Counted from the stretch's first letter, positions 54,339-63,624 are shown. The stretch is DNA of 64,000 bases from Hydrogenophaga sp. (GCF_030656115.1 NZ_JAUSOO010000123.1:1-64000); one strand, 5' to 3'. Translations and numbers: made by a program. The notes: generated by a model from the sequence alone, not told the origin.

Positions 54339-55246
54339 CAGTCTTCCCCTAACTTCATGCGGCTCAATTTGATGGCCGCCACGGTACACAAACCAATGAT
54401 CAGGAACAGCGCAGTGGAGGCGGCGGAGCCGTAGCCCATGTAGCCGTTGTCGATCATTTCGCGCCGCACAAAGCCCGACATGGAAATGGTGCTGTTGTTG
54501 TTCGAGGTCAGCACGTAGATCAGGTCAAACACGCGCAGCGCGTCGAGCAACCGGAAAATCACCGCCACCATCAGCGCGGGTTTGATCAGTGGCAGCGTCA
54601 CCTTCCAGAACACGCGCAGCGGGTGCACGCCGTCCACCTCGGCGGCCTCGTAGCAGTCTTTGGGCAGGGTTTGCAGCGCGGCCAGAATCAGCAGCGCCAT
54701 GAACGGTGTGGTCTTCCACACATCCACCGCCACCACGGTCCACATGGCGTATTCGGGCTGGGCGGTCCAGGCAATTTTGTCGGTGATGATGCTGGCGTCC
54801 ACCAGCCACTGGTTGATGATGCCGAACTGGTCGTGCAGCATCCAGCCCCACATCTTGGCCGACACAATGGTGGGAATGGCCCAGGGCACCAGGACCGCGG
54901 TGCGCACAAAGGTGCGGCCTTTGAAGTCCTGGTTCAACAGCATCGCCACGCCCAGGCCCATCAGGGTTTCCAGCGTGACCGAGACGATGCTGAACTTGAG
55001 CGTGTTCAGAATCGATATGCCCCAGTCGCTGGCAAAAAAGCCGTCGGTGTTGTTCGGGTTGGCGAACAGCCCGTATTCGCCAAAATAATTTTCCAGGCCC
55101 ACGAACTTCGTGGCCGAGAGGTCGTTGATGTTGGCGTCGGTGAAGCTGAACCAGATGGTGCGGCCCAGCGGCCACAGGGCCACCAGCGTCAGCACCAGCA
55201 GCATCGGGGCCATGAAGGTCCAGGCGGTGCGGGTCTTGTTGTTCAT
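54338..55246 (-). CDS. aglF: Alpha-glucoside ABC permease (AglF/MalF-like)
   Basis: 302 residues, six helices, MalF type without the large periplasmic P2 domain. N-terminal AWTFMAPMLLVLTLVALWPL is followed by the EAA loop CYEAAEVDGVHPLRVFWKVTLPLI. It starts 83 bases after the aglE stop; that gap contains a strong stem-loop (55281-55307). Confidence 0.93.
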   Translation of the reverse strand: MNNKTRTAWTFMAPMLLVLTLVALWPLGRTIWFSFTDANINDLSATKFVGLENYFGEYGLFANPNNTDGFFASDWGISILNTLKFSIVSVTLETLMGLGVAMLLNQDFKGRTFVRTAVLVPWAIPTIVSAKMWGWMLHDQFGIINQWLVDASIITDKIAWTAQPEYAMWTVVAVDVWKTTPFMALLILAALQTLPKDCYEAAEVDGVHPLRVFWKVTLPLIKPALMVAVIFRLLDALRVFDLIYVLTSNNNSTISMSGFVRREMIDNGYMGYGSAASTALFLIIGLCTVAAIKLSRMKLGED

Positions 55247-55280
55247 GAGGAGGGGTTTGTTTCTGGTTCAGGCCGAAGGG

Positions 55281-55307
55281 GTGTCCAGGGCACCAGGCCC
55301 CGGACAC
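55281..55307 (-). other. Intercistronic stem-loop between aglE and aglF
   Basis: GTGTCCAGGGC (55281-55291) pairs with GCCCCGGACAC (55297-55307) with one mismatch and a 5-base loop. There is no T tract, so it is probably not a full terminator. Its place directly after the binding-protein gene fits a message-stabilising role like that of the malE-malF element in E. coli. Confidence 0.65.
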
Positions 55308-55329
55308 GTGCGGTGCTCAACCGGTCAGA

Positions 55330-56607
55330 TCACCACTGGTTGCGCTTGACCTGCTTGAGCTTGCCTTCGAGCTTCTTCAGGCTGTCTTCGGCGGTGGCCT
55401 TGCCTGAGAGCACGTCGTGCGTGGCGTTCCAGAACGCCGAGCTGACCTCGGGGTATTTGGCGCCGGTGGCGGTGGCCGGGCGCGGCACGGCGCTGGTGAA
55501 CACGCTGTAGAGGTCGCCAAAGAAGGGGTTGGCTGCCAGCACGTCCTTGTCCTGGTACAGGGCCGCAATGGTCGGGTTGTACGAACCCTTGATGGCGCGC
55601 ATTTTCTGCACTTCGGGGCTGGTCATGTGCATCACCAGCGAAGCGGCGGCTTCGGGGTTCTTGGAGTACTTGCTCACCGCCAGTTGCCAGCCACCGAGCG
55701 TGGCCGCGTTCTGGCCGTTGGCACCTCCCCTGGGCAGGGCCGACACACCAATTTTGTCTTTGATCTTGCTGTCGGCGCCGTTGCCCAGCGACCAGGCGTA
55801 AGGCCAGTTGCGCATGAAGGCCGCGTTGCCGTTCTGGAACACGCCACGGGCTTCTTCTTCGGCGTAGTTCAGCACGCCTTGGGGCGCGATGGTGCCGATC
55901 CAGGACGCAGCGGTTTTGAGCGCGGCCACGGCGTTGGGGTTGTTGACCGTGATCTCGCCCTTGTCGTTGACGATGTTGCCCCCGCCAAAGCTGTGAACCC
56001 ATTCCACCGCGTTGCAGCTCAGGCCTTCGTAGGCCTTGGCCTGGAACACAAAGCCCTGAAAGTCGCGGTTGCCCGCAGCGCGCTCACCATCTTGAATTTT
56101 CTTGGCGGTGGTGGCCAGCTCGTCCCAGGTGGTGGGTGCTTTGGCGCCGTATTTCTCCACCAGGTCTTTGCGGTAGAACAGCAGGCCCGCGTCGGTGAAC
56201 CACGGCATGGCCAGCAGCTTGCCGCCCACCGTGTTGTTGGCCACGATGGCCGGGAAGTGCTCTTTTTCAGCGCCTTTGCTGTAGGGCTTGAGGTCCAGCA
56301 GGTGGTCTTTGATGACGCCCGGCCACACCACGTCCACGTTGATCACGTCCAGGTCGGTGGACTTGGCGGCAAACATCTGGCGAAACAGCGCCAGGATGTC
56401 GGTGGTGCTGTTCGGGATGGTGAACAGCTTGACTTCATGGCCGGTTTTCTTGGCCCACTCGGACGTGGTTTGTTTGCAGAACTCGAAGTCCTGACCGACC
56501 GAGCCGCAAGAAATGGTGATGGTGGCGGCGTGGGCGCCGGCGATCCACAGCGGGGCGGTCAGCGCCAGGGCGGCGGCTTTGGCCATCAGGGAGGGGTGTT
56601 GTGTCAT
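55330..56607 (-). CDS. aglE: Alpha-glucoside periplasmic binding protein (AglE/ThuE-like)
   Basis: 425 residues. A Sec signal peptide (LMAKAAALALTAPLWIAGAHA-AT) is followed by a type 1 extracellular solute-binding protein fold: ISCGSVGQDFEFCKQTTSEWA, DVINVDVVWPGVIKDHLLDL, AMPWFTDAGLLFYRKDLVEKYG and AAFMRNWPYAWSL. Closest in style to trehalose/maltose/sucrose binders (AglE, ThuE). ATG 56607 has AAGG 7 bases upstream. A LacI-type palindrome lies about 85 bases upstream, so the gene leads a regulated transcript running through aglK and perhaps glg. Confidence 0.92.
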   Translation of the reverse strand: MTQHPSLMAKAAALALTAPLWIAGAHAATITISCGSVGQDFEFCKQTTSEWAKKTGHEVKLFTIPNSTTDILALFRQMFAAKSTDLDVINVDVVWPGVIKDHLLDLKPYSKGAEKEHFPAIVANNTVGGKLLAMPWFTDAGLLFYRKDLVEKYGAKAPTTWDELATTAKKIQDGERAAGNRDFQGFVFQAKAYEGLSCNAVEWVHSFGGGNIVNDKGEITVNNPNAVAALKTAASWIGTIAPQGVLNYAEEEARGVFQNGNAAFMRNWPYAWSLGNGADSKIKDKIGVSALPRGGANGQNAATLGGWQLAVSKYSKNPEAAASLVMHMTSPEVQKMRAIKGSYNPTIAALYQDKDVLAANPFFGDLYSVFTSAVPRPATATGAKYPEVSSAFWNATHDVLSGKATAEDSLKKLEGKLKQVKRNQW

Positions 56608-56692
56608 TGGTTGGCCTTCGGTGTGTTTGTGGGTTCCATGGACTGCCCAGCGTCAGCGGCTTGTAGCGGCAGTGACGGTATTGAAGCACCGG

Positions 56693-56706
56693 TGCAAACG
56701 ATTGCA
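56693..56706. promoter_or_regulatory. LacI-type operator upstream of aglE
   Basis: TGCAAACGATTGCA is a near-perfect palindrome centred on CG (6 of 7 pairs), the typical form bound by LacI/GalR repressors. It lies in the aglR-aglE gap (56608-56816). Two close relatives (59065-59078 and 59167-59180) lie upstream of the porin gene. Confidence 0.8.
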
Positions 56707-56816
56707 TGATGGGGTTTTCACCTACCAATGGAAACGAAACCCGAACGAAACCACCGCTGACAGTCTGTAGCCGTTGCTTCGGCGACGAAAGCGGTCAACA
56801 GGCGAACAGCGGCCTG

Positions 56817-57884
56817 TCAGCGGCTGCTCTCGCGCTCGATCAGCTCGGTGGGCAGCACCACGTTGCGCCGGGGTTGGCCGGCGATGGACTCAAACAGCAG
56901 GTCCACCAAAGCACGCCCGGCCAGGGCGTAGGGCTGGCGCACCGAGCTCAGCGAGGGGTGCATGTGTTCGGCCAGCGCAATGTCGTCGTAGCCGACCAGC
57001 TTGACCTGCGAAGGCACGGCAATGCCGCGCTCGCTCAGGGCGCCCAAGATGGACACGGCGCACACATCGCTGCTGGCAAAAATGGCGTCGAACTCCAGGT
57101 GCTGGTCCAGCCACTGGTCGATCACAGCCCGAATGCGCGAGTCGCTGAACAAAAAAGACTGGTGCAGCCGGGGGTCGGGCGTGAGCCCGGCCTCTTGCAG
57201 GGCTTTCACGTAGCCCTGGTGACGAAGCCCGGCCTCGGGGTGGTTCACGTCGCCAAAAAAAGCAATGTGGCGGCAGCCCCGCTGAATCAGGTGGCGGGTG
57301 GCCAGGTAGCCGCCCTGCAGGTTGTCGCTGCCCACGGTGGGGTAAATGGCGTCGGGCAGCGCCGCGCCCCACACCGCCATGGGCACATCCATCTTGGCCA
57401 GCTGGTTCAGCCGTTCGTGCCAGGTGAGCTGGCCAATCACCACCAGCCCGGCCACCTGGCCGCTCTCCACGATGGCGGCCAGTTGTTGCGGCGCGCCCTC
57501 TTTCATGCGCGAGAGCAGCAGGCTCATGCCGCGCTCGTCCAGCGCGTCGGCCACGGTGCCCACCACGCTGAGCAAAAACGGGTCTGAAATGGCCTGCATG
57601 CTGTCGCCCAGAATCACCACACCGATGGTCTGCACATCGCGCTTGCGCAGGTTGGCGGCCCCCACGTTGACGCGGTAGTTCAGCGAGCGGGCCAGCTCCA
57701 CGATGCGGGTGCGGGTGGCCTCCGGAATGAGGGTGCTGCCGCTGAGCGCGCGCGAAACGGTGGAGGTGGACACGCCCGCCAGCCGGGCAATGTCGGTCAT
57801 CTGCATGCGTCGGCGGCCTTCTGGGGCGGCTGCGGCTTCGCGGGGCGGTTTGGCTGGGGCTTGGGTGGGGTTGTTGCGCTGCAT
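56817..57884 (-). CDS. aglR: LacI-family repressor of alpha-glucoside genes (AglR-like)
   Basis: 355 residues: LacI HTH and hinge (MTDIARLAGVSTSTVSRALS, ARSLNYRVNVGAANLRKR), then a periplasmic-binding-like effector domain (IGVVILGDSMQAISDPFLL, FDAIFASSDVCAVSILGAL, VKLVGYDDIALAEHMHPSL). The HTH begins at about residue 29, later than usual; an internal ATG at 57806 with GAAGG upstream may be the real start. It lies directly upstream of aglE on the same strand, as aglR does in Sinorhizobium. Probable effector is an alpha-glucoside; probable sites are the three TGCAA palindromes. Confidence 0.92.
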   Translation of the reverse strand: MQRNNPTQAPAKPPREAAAAPEGRRRMQMTDIARLAGVSTSTVSRALSGSTLIPEATRTRIVELARSLNYRVNVGAANLRKRDVQTIGVVILGDSMQAISDPFLLSVVGTVADALDERGMSLLLSRMKEGAPQQLAAIVESGQVAGLVVIGQLTWHERLNQLAKMDVPMAVWGAALPDAIYPTVGSDNLQGGYLATRHLIQRGCRHIAFFGDVNHPEAGLRHQGYVKALQEAGLTPDPRLHQSFLFSDSRIRAVIDQWLDQHLEFDAIFASSDVCAVSILGALSERGIAVPSQVKLVGYDDIALAEHMHPSLSSVRQPYALAGRALVDLLFESIAGQPRRNVVLPTELIERESSR

Positions 57885-57948
57885 CGGACCATTATTCCAC
57901 CGCGCCCAAGACCCGGTGGGGCAGCGCCCATGCTGGTCGATCGGTCAC

Positions 57949-57977
57949 AAAAAAACCCGGTACCTTGCGGTACCGGG
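57949..57977 (-). terminator. Intrinsic terminator of the porin gene
   Basis: A perfect 9-bp stem CCCGGTACC/GGTACCGGG has a GCAA tetraloop on the minus strand, followed on that strand by seven T residues (A7 at 57949-57955). It lies about 70 bases past the porin stop and insulates aglR. Confidence 0.93.
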
Positions 57978-58046
57978 CAACATGAAAAACCTTGAAGAAA
58001 CGGCCAGGACACCCTGTTTGAAGGGGTGTCCGAAGGATCGAAACGA

Positions 58047-58964
58047 TCAGAACGCGTAGTTGATGCGCACGCGCGCAGCGGTCTGGCCCTTGGAGCCCGT
58101 GCCACCCTTGGCGAAGCTGATGGCCGGGGTGATGCTGGCGCCTTTGACGCCCATCAGCGGCAGGGTGTAGGCGGCGTACACGGTGGTGGCTTTCTGGGCT
58201 GCGGTAGCACCTTTACCCGACACCAAACCAATGCCGGCGGCGCCGATGGTGGCGTTCACGCCGAAGGTCTTGTCGTCCTCTTTCTTGGCAAAGTTGACGT
58301 TGATGTGGGTGTCTTTGTCGAGCTGGTAGCCCGCCGACAGACCCAGGCCGTTTTCAGAGCCTGTTGCAGCGCCCACCACCTTGACCGATTCCAGGCCAGC
58401 GCGCAGCGTCAGCGGGCCGCTGGTGTACACCACACCAGGGCGGAAACCTTTGGACTCGCCAGCGTCTTTGCTGAACACCAGACCCAGTTCCAAGCGCAGG
58501 CCTGGGGCGGCGTTCAGGCCCAGGGCACCGTGGAACACATCGCTGCCTTTGCGGCCGCGCAGGGCATTCGCCTGGTAGGGGGTGTAACCAGCGTACTCCA
58601 GCACGGTGTCTTTGCCGACCGGGAACAGATCCATGGCTTCAAAGCGGCCCAGCTTCACGTCGGCGGTGGTGTTGCCTGCCTGCACCCACATGTCGTCCAC
58701 ACCGGTGTTGCCGTCCTTTTTCAGCAGCAGGCTGGCGCGGGCGGCCACGAAGGCGTCGCCGCTGGTGGCCTTGGCGCCCACGTTGAATTCAACACGGCCA
58801 CCCAGCGACAGGTCGCTGGCGCGGGCGTTGGTGGCGGGAGCGTCCACCTGGTTGGTGTAGGTGGTGTCGAGTTCCAGGTTGGCATCCAGGGTCATCTGGG
58901 CCTGGGCGGCAGCGGCAGAAGCACACAGGGCGGCCACAGCGGCCAGTTTGAAAACGTTTTGCAT
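58047..58964 (-). CDS. Outer-membrane porin (probable sugar porin)
   Basis: 305 residues. A signal peptide (LAAVAALCASAAAAQA-QM) is followed by alternating beta-strand sequence and a C-terminal Phe (VRINYAF), the outer-membrane insertion signal. Gly/Asp-rich turns and RFEAMDLFPVGKD resemble small trimeric porins, but it is shorter than typical 350-residue Comamonadaceae porins. Upstream lie two LacI-type palindromes like the one before aglE and two palindromes like the frc operator, so it is probably the entry pore for the sugars handled by both ABC systems. An intrinsic terminator follows. The pore preference is inferred from regulation only. Confidence 0.85.
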   Translation of the reverse strand: MQNVFKLAAVAALCASAAAAQAQMTLDANLELDTTYTNQVDAPATNARASDLSLGGRVEFNVGAKATSGDAFVAARASLLLKKDGNTGVDDMWVQAGNTTADVKLGRFEAMDLFPVGKDTVLEYAGYTPYQANALRGRKGSDVFHGALGLNAAPGLRLELGLVFSKDAGESKGFRPGVVYTSGPLTLRAGLESVKVVGAATGSENGLGLSAGYQLDKDTHINVNFAKKEDDKTFGVNATIGAAGIGLVSGKGATAAQKATTVYAAYTLPLMGVKGASITPAISFAKGGTGSKGQTAARVRINYAF

Positions 58965-59064
58965 GAGAGAGCTCCGATGATTGGTTTGGGGGACGCTTCG
59001 ATGTACCTAGATTTCATGAAAATTAAAAATAGGTTGCATAAAAGTGGCGCTATTCGATCATTGG

Positions 59065-59078
59065 TGCAAACGTTTGCA
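59065..59078. promoter_or_regulatory. LacI-type operator 1 upstream of porin
   Basis: TGCAAACGTTTGCA, a perfect 14-base palindrome about 100 bases before the porin ATG. It differs from the aglE operator at a single base. Confidence 0.82.
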
Positions 59079-59166
59079 CTTGGTGAAAACCCTTAAAAAT
59101 TTGAATGTTTTAGGTACGTAACTCCCATTTCAATGCCGATGCAACAGCTAGGGAAAATCCTTATAG

Positions 59167-59180
59167 TGCAAGCGTTTGCA
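59167..59180. promoter_or_regulatory. LacI-type operator 2 upstream of porin
   Basis: TGCAAGCGTTTGCA, 6 of 7 pairs matched, centred 102 bases from operator 1. That is close to a whole number of helical turns, a spacing that would permit repressor looping. Confidence 0.78.
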
Positions 59181-59198
59181 AAGGAATAAAAGTTCATC

Positions 59199-59224
59199 AA
59201 TCAAATTGATTAATCAACTTGATT
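59199..59224. promoter_or_regulatory. Two abutting perfect palindromes, frc-operator-like
   Basis: AATCAAATTGATT (59199-59211) is followed without gap by AATCAACTTGATT (59212-59224); both are perfect palindromes with a one-base centre. The frc operator core AATCCAATTGATT (24265-24277) differs at one position, suggesting the same regulator binds both places. Confidence 0.65.
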
Positions 59225-59369
59225 TGTCAATTTTTCTGAGCGATGGAGCCCCTTGCAACGCGCCGTACGGCGTGTGGTGTCTGACCCGGTTGGCTGGCTG
59301 GCGATCCATGCGTGCGTGGCGCACGTGCGGCCGTTTTGAAGCCGCTGTGGGCGGCGTGTCAGCGCGGGT

Positions 59370-60014
59370 TCAGCGGCAGCCCGTGGCGCTGAGCCGCAGC
59401 TGGCGCTGGGCCCGCGCGGCGGCGGCTTCGGAGTGTGTGACCAGCACCAGCGCGGCGCCGCTGTGTGCGGCCTGTTGCTGCAGCACGTCCATCACCTGCG
59501 CGGCGGTGCTGGGGTCGAGGTTGCCGGTGGGCTCGTCGGCCAGCAACAGGCTGGGCCGGTGCACCAGCGCCCGGGCAATGGCCACGCGCTGCAATTGCCC
59601 GCCCGAGAGCTGCGCGGGCAGGCGCTCGCCCAGGGCACCCAGGCCCACGGCGTCGAGCATTTCTGCCACGCGGACCGGGTCGGGCCGTTTCAGCAGCAGC
59701 AACGGCAGGCCCACGTTTTGCGCCACGTCCAGGTGCGGCAGCACATGGAAGGCCTGGAACACAAAGCCCAGCTTTTCGCGCCGCCAGTGGGCGCGCTGGG
59801 TGTCGGTCAGCGTGCCCAGGTCCACGCCGTCGTGGGTGATGGTGCCGCTGCTCCAGCCGTCCAGCGCGGCCATGCAGTTGAGCAGGCTGGACTTGCCCAC
59901 GCCCGATTCGCCCACAATGGCCACAAATTCACCCGGCTCCACGCGCAGGTTGACGTGGCTGAACACCGGGGTGTGGCCGTAGTGTTTGCTCAGGTCGCAA
60001 ATGTCCAGGCTCAT
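59370..60014 (-). CDS. ABC transporter ATP-binding protein (LolD/MacB-like), no permease adjacent
   Basis: 214 residues: Walker [10 protein letters not shown]-loop [13 protein letters not shown], signature [14 protein letters not shown], Walker [15 protein letters not shown]-loop LVTHSEAAA. The size and the [11 protein letters not shown] segment are those of LolD/MacB/FtsE-type ATPases that pair with FtsX-like permeases. No permease gene is next to it; the downstream 405 bases are a control region for the porin. The start overlaps the end of miaA by four bases. Either its permease is elsewhere or it was lost. Confidence 0.9.
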   Translation of the reverse strand: MSLDICDLSKHYGHTPVFSHVNLRVEPGEFVAIVGESGVGKSSLLNCMAALDGWSSGTITHDGVDLGTLTDTQRAHWRREKLGFVFQAFHVLPHLDVAQNVGLPLLLLKRPDPVRVAEMLDAVGLGALGERLPAQLSGGQLQRVAIARALVHRPSLLLADEPTGNLDPSTAAQVMDVLQQQAAHSGAALVLVTHSEAAAARAQRQLRLSATGCR

Positions 60015-60985
60015 GCGGGTGGCCCCAGCAGGTCTTGGGCGCGTTGCAGCACCTGGGCCAGCGCATCGGGCGCGTCGCAAGCCACCACCACGCGTTCGGG
60101 CATGCCGCGCAGCCAGGTGATCTGGCGCTTGGCCAGTTGGCGGGTGGCCGCCACGCCGCGTTCGCGCAGTTCGGCCAGTTGGGCTGCGTTGGGCGTGTCG
60201 CCCGCCGCGGCCAACGTTTCCCAGGCCTGGCGGTAGCCCACGCAGCGCATCGACGGCAGGTCGGGGTGCAGGTCGCCACGGGCGCGCAGCCGGCGCACCT
60301 CGTCCAGAAAACCGCCGTCCAGCATGGCGTCAAAGCGCTGTGCAATGCGCGCGTGCAGCCAGGCGCGGTCGTTCGGCTCCAGCGACAGCAGCGCGCCGCT
60401 CGCCAGGGGGTTGGGGATGGCGCTGGTGCCGGTCTGAAACGCCGAGATGGGTTGTCCCGACACCGCAAACACCTCCAGCGCCCGCTGAATGCGTTGCGAG
60501 TCGTTGGGCGAGAGCCGGGCGGCGGTGGGCGCGTCCACCTGCGCCAGTTCGGCGTGCAGTGCGGGCCAGCCCAGCGCGTGGGCGCGGGCCTCGATGCGCT
60601 CACGCACGGCGGCATCGGCACGGGGCATGTCGTCCATGCCGTGCATCAGCGCCTTGAAATACAGCATGGTGCCGCCCACCAGCAGCGGGGTGCGCCCGCG
60701 CGCCCGGATCTCGCCCATGAGGCGGGTCGCGTCGGCCACGAATTCGGCGGCGCTGTAGGCCTGCAGCGGGTCGCGGATGTTGATGAGGTGGTGCGGCACC
60801 TGCGCCAGCTCGGCGGGCGTGGGCTTGGCGGTGCCAATGTCCATGCCCCGGTACACCAGCGCGGAATCGACACTGATGATTTCCACCGGCCAGCGCTGCG
60901 CCATGGCCAGCGAGGCCGCGCTTTTGCCGCTGGCGGTGGGGCCGGCCAGGGCGATGCAGGCGGGCTGTGTGCTTGGGTGGCTCAT
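60011..60985 (-). CDS. miaA: tRNA dimethylallyltransferase
   Basis: 324 residues; prenylates A37 of tRNAs reading codons that start with U. P-loop [16 protein letters not shown], then [54 protein letters not shown], and in the C-terminal part GYRQAWE and [13 protein letters not shown] 60985 overlaps the stop of the upstream MFS gene by four bases; an ATG eight codons upstream also exists. Confidence 0.97.
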   Translation of the reverse strand: MSHPSTQPACIALAGPTASGKSAASLAMAQRWPVEIISVDSALVYRGMDIGTAKPTPAELAQVPHHLINIRDPLQAYSAAEFVADATRLMGEIRARGRTPLLVGGTMLYFKALMHGMDDMPRADAAVRERIEARAHALGWPALHAELAQVDAPTAARLSPNDSQRIQRALEVFAVSGQPISAFQTGTSAIPNPLASGALLSLEPNDRAWLHARIAQRFDAMLDGGFLDEVRRLRARGDLHPDLPSMRCVGYRQAWETLAAAGDTPNAAQLAELRERGVAATRQLAKRQITWLRGMPERVVVACDAPDALAQVLQRAQDLLGPPA

Positions 60986-62283
60986 GGTCGGGTGGGTGTG
61001 GCTTCGCACGGCGCCGCACCGTCGGGTGCCGTGGGAAAAACGCGCATGGGCTCTGGTGGTTTCTTGCTCTCACCAAAGCGCTGCACCAGCGTCCAGGCGG
61101 TGGCGGCAATCAGCACGCTCCAGAACCCAATGCCGTTGGTGAGCGGCAGCACGCTGCCCGGGCCCTCGCCCAGGGTGGCCAGGCTCTTGCCGAGCCAGCC
61201 GCCCATGAAAAAGGCCGCCACCATCATCAGAAAACCGCTCAGCGCCGAGGCCGCGCCCGCAGCCTGCGGAAACGGGCTGATCGCACCGCTCTGGCCGCAG
61301 GGTTGGTGCACGCCGTGGGCCATCATGAACAGGTAAAACGGCACCATGATGGCCCACAGGTTTTGTACGCCCATGAGCGCCATGGCGCCCATGGCGGTGC
61401 CACCGGTGAGCGTGAACGCGCCCGCAATGGCCACGGTGCGGCGCACGCCAAAGCGCAGCAGCAGGCGGCGGCAGGCGAAGGTGCCCAAGATGTAGCTGAG
61501 CGACATCGACATCATCACCAGGCCGTAGCTGGTTTTGCTCAGGCCCAGTACCTGAATGAACACGAACGGCGATGTGGCCAGAAACGTGAACAGCCCGCCG
61601 TACGACGCGGTGGCCAGCAGCGCATACGCGAGGAACGTGGGGTGCCGCGCAATCCGACCCCAGGTGCGCAGCAGCGTGAGCGGCTGCAGCGCTTGCGGGT
61701 TTTTCTGTTGCAGCGTTTCTTCAAACCGCCATGCCAGCAGCGCCAGCGTGATTGCACCAAACACCGCCAGCGCCAGCAGCGCCATGCGCCAGCCAAACAG
61801 GTCGGACAGCAGCCCACCCAGCGGCGCACTGGCACAGGCGATCACGCCCAGCCCGGTAAGCCCTTTGGACATGATGCGCGCGCCCTCGGTGGGTGCGTAC
61901 AGGTCGCGCACGATGGCGCGCGCACACATCACCCCCGCGCCCATGGCCGCGCCTTGCACGGCGCGCCAGGCAATCAGGTGCTCCATCGATGGCGAAAACG
62001 TGCTGCCCACCGAAGCCGCCACAAACGCCGCCATGCCGATCAACAAAATCGGGCGGCGCCCAAAGCGGTCCGACAACGGCCCCCACACCAGTTGCGAGAG
62101 ACCAAACGACAGCAGCAAGGCGGTCAGTGTGAGCTGCGCCTGCGCCATGGGCGCACCAAAACCGGTGGTCAGCGCGGGCAGGGCGGGCAGGTACAGGTCG
62201 GTGGCCACAGGCTGCAGACCCAGCAGCAGCGACAGCGTGAGAACGATCAGGCCAGGGGCCATCGGGGAGGACTTGGAGGGCAT
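60982..62283 (-). CDS. MFS drug-resistance transporter, Bcr/CflA family
   Basis: 433 residues with 12 hydrophobic helices. Motif [17 protein letters not shown] follows helix 2, and [17 protein letters not shown] in helix 1 marks the Bcr/CflA group. A later motif ([21 protein letters not shown]) fits motif B of that group. It has a charged C-terminal tail. ATG 62283 was chosen; another in-frame ATG at 62307 is possible. Overlaps miaA by four bases. Exports small toxic compounds by proton exchange; substrate unknown. Confidence 0.9.
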   Translation of the reverse strand: MPSKSSPMAPGLIVLTLSLLLGLQPVATDLYLPALPALTTGFGAPMAQAQLTLTALLLSFGLSQLVWGPLSDRFGRRPILLIGMAAFVAASVGSTFSPSMEHLIAWRAVQGAAMGAGVMCARAIVRDLYAPTEGARIMSKGLTGLGVIACASAPLGGLLSDLFGWRMALLALAVFGAITLALLAWRFEETLQQKNPQALQPLTLLRTWGRIARHPTFLAYALLATASYGGLFTFLATSPFVFIQVLGLSKTSYGLVMMSMSLSYILGTFACRRLLLRFGVRRTVAIAGAFTLTGGTAMGAMALMGVQNLWAIMVPFYLFMMAHGVHQPCGQSGAISPFPQAAGAASALSGFLMMVAAFFMGGWLGKSLATLGEGPGSVLPLTNGIGFWSVLIAATAWTLVQRFGESKKPPEPMRVFPTAPDGAAPCEATPTRP

Positions 62284-62332
62284 TCGGTCGAGGGTAGCAG
62301 AAGCCATTTGTGCGCGTATGTCGGCGGTGTGG

Positions 62333-63571
62333 TCAGACTCCAGCCCCAACGGCCGACAGCGCCATGGGCCCTCCGCGATCGGCCGGAAAACCGTAGCCCA
62401 GCACCCACACCAGGTCGATGTCGCTGGCCCGGCAGGCCATGCCTTCGGCCAACAGGCGGTGCCCTTCCTGCACCAGCGGCTCCAGGCAGCGTTGCACGAT
62501 GGCTGCGTCGTCGATCGCGCCGATGGGGGCAATGCCCAGGCGGGCCGCTTCTTCGGCGCAGAGGCGGGCCAGGTCGGGGTCCACGCGCACCTGGCGGTTG
62601 TCGTGCAGGTAATGGCCGCGTCCGCTTTTGTGGCCCCAGCGCCCGAGCTCGGCCAGCCGGCGCGTGATCCGGCGGTAGGCCGGGGGTTGTTGGAAGCGGC
62701 GTTCGCGCATCGCCAGCACCTGGCTGACCAGGTCGGTGCCCGCCATGTCCAGCGTGCGGCACGGCCCCAGAGCGAACCCGAAATTTTCCAGAGCGCGGTC
62801 GATCTGGTGCGCGGCCACCCCTTGCAGCTGCAAGGCATCGACCTCGCGCAGATAGCCCTCGAACATGCGGTTGCCGATGAAGCCCCAGGCGTTGCCCGCC
62901 AGCACCGGCAGTTTGCCCAGGCGCAGCGCCAGGGCACGGGCGCGGGCCAGGCTGGTGTCGCTGGTGGCGTGCCCGCGCACCACCTCCACCAGCGGGGTCA
63001 GCTGCGCCGGGGTGAGGAAATGCATGCCCGCCACGCGGTCGGGCCGGCCGCAGCGGTGGGCCAGTTCGTCGATGTCCAGCGTCGAGGTGTTGCTCAGCAG
63101 CAGGGTGTGGGGCGGGCAGGCCGCGTGCAGCTGGGCGAGCAAGGCCTGTTTGGCGGCAGGGTCTTCCACGATGGCTTCGATCACCACGTCGGCTTCGGCC
63201 AGCCCGGCGCCGTTTGTGCTGGTGCGCAGCCGGGCGAGCTGCTCGGCCCGCGCCTGCGGGGTGAGCCGGCCGCGGGCCACGGCGCGGGCCAGGCTGTTGG
63301 CCATGCGTTCGGCGCCGCGCTGTGCGGCGGCCTCGCTGGTGTCCAGCAAGTGCACCCGCAGACCAGCGGCCAGCGCGCACTGGGCGATGCCGCTGCCCAT
63401 GGTGCCTGCGCCCACCACCGCCACCACCGCGTCGGGTGGCTGGGCAGGGTCGGGCGCGGGCCATTCGGCACCGTTCAGCGCGGCGTCCCGGGCGTGTGCC
63501 AGGTGCGCCTGTGCCCGCGCTCGCTGGGCGGCATTGATGGGGGTGTTGTACCCGGTGGCGGTGGGGGTCAT
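62333..63571 (-). CDS. 3-hydroxyacyl-CoA dehydrogenase
   Basis: 412 residues: a Rossmann NAD-binding domain (VVAVVGAGTMGSGIAQCALAAG), then EADVVIEAIVEDPAAKQAL, SNTSTLDIDELA and the catalytic-His segment GMHFLTPAQLTPLVEVV (FLTPAQ replaces the usual FFNPVP). Two C-terminal helical 3HCDH domains follow (GNAWGFIGNRMFEGYLRE; LVQEGHRLLAEG...WVLGYGFPADRGGPM). Acts in fatty-acid or aromatic-acid beta-oxidation. ATG 63571 has AGGAG upstream. Divergent from a phosphotransferase gene of the type found beside acyl-CoA dehydrogenases. Confidence 0.92.
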   Translation of the reverse strand: MTPTATGYNTPINAAQRARAQAHLAHARDAALNGAEWPAPDPAQPPDAVVAVVGAGTMGSGIAQCALAAGLRVHLLDTSEAAAQRGAERMANSLARAVARGRLTPQARAEQLARLRTSTNGAGLAEADVVIEAIVEDPAAKQALLAQLHAACPPHTLLLSNTSTLDIDELAHRCGRPDRVAGMHFLTPAQLTPLVEVVRGHATSDTSLARARALALRLGKLPVLAGNAWGFIGNRMFEGYLREVDALQLQGVAAHQIDRALENFGFALGPCRTLDMAGTDLVSQVLAMRERRFQQPPAYRRITRRLAELGRWGHKSGRGHYLHDNRQVRVDPDLARLCAEEAARLGIAPIGAIDDAAIVQRCLEPLVQEGHRLLAEGMACRASDIDLVWVLGYGFPADRGGPMALSAVGAGV

Positions 63572-63624
63572 GGTTTGTCTCCTGTGGGACGGGTTAAGGG
63601 TTTGGCCTGATGGATAGATGATTG

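Larger units (their letters stand above)
58965..59369. other. 405-base AT-rich control region upstream of the porin gene
   Basis: No gene is supported here. From the porin outwards it holds two LacI-type palindromes (59065-59078, 59167-59180) and two abutting AATCAA-N-TTGATT palindromes (59199-59224). On the minus strand a TTGACA hexamer (59230-59225) borders these, but no good -10 partner was found at the right distance. 59225-59369 shows nothing further; the orphan ABC ATPase ends at 59370. Confidence 0.7.
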
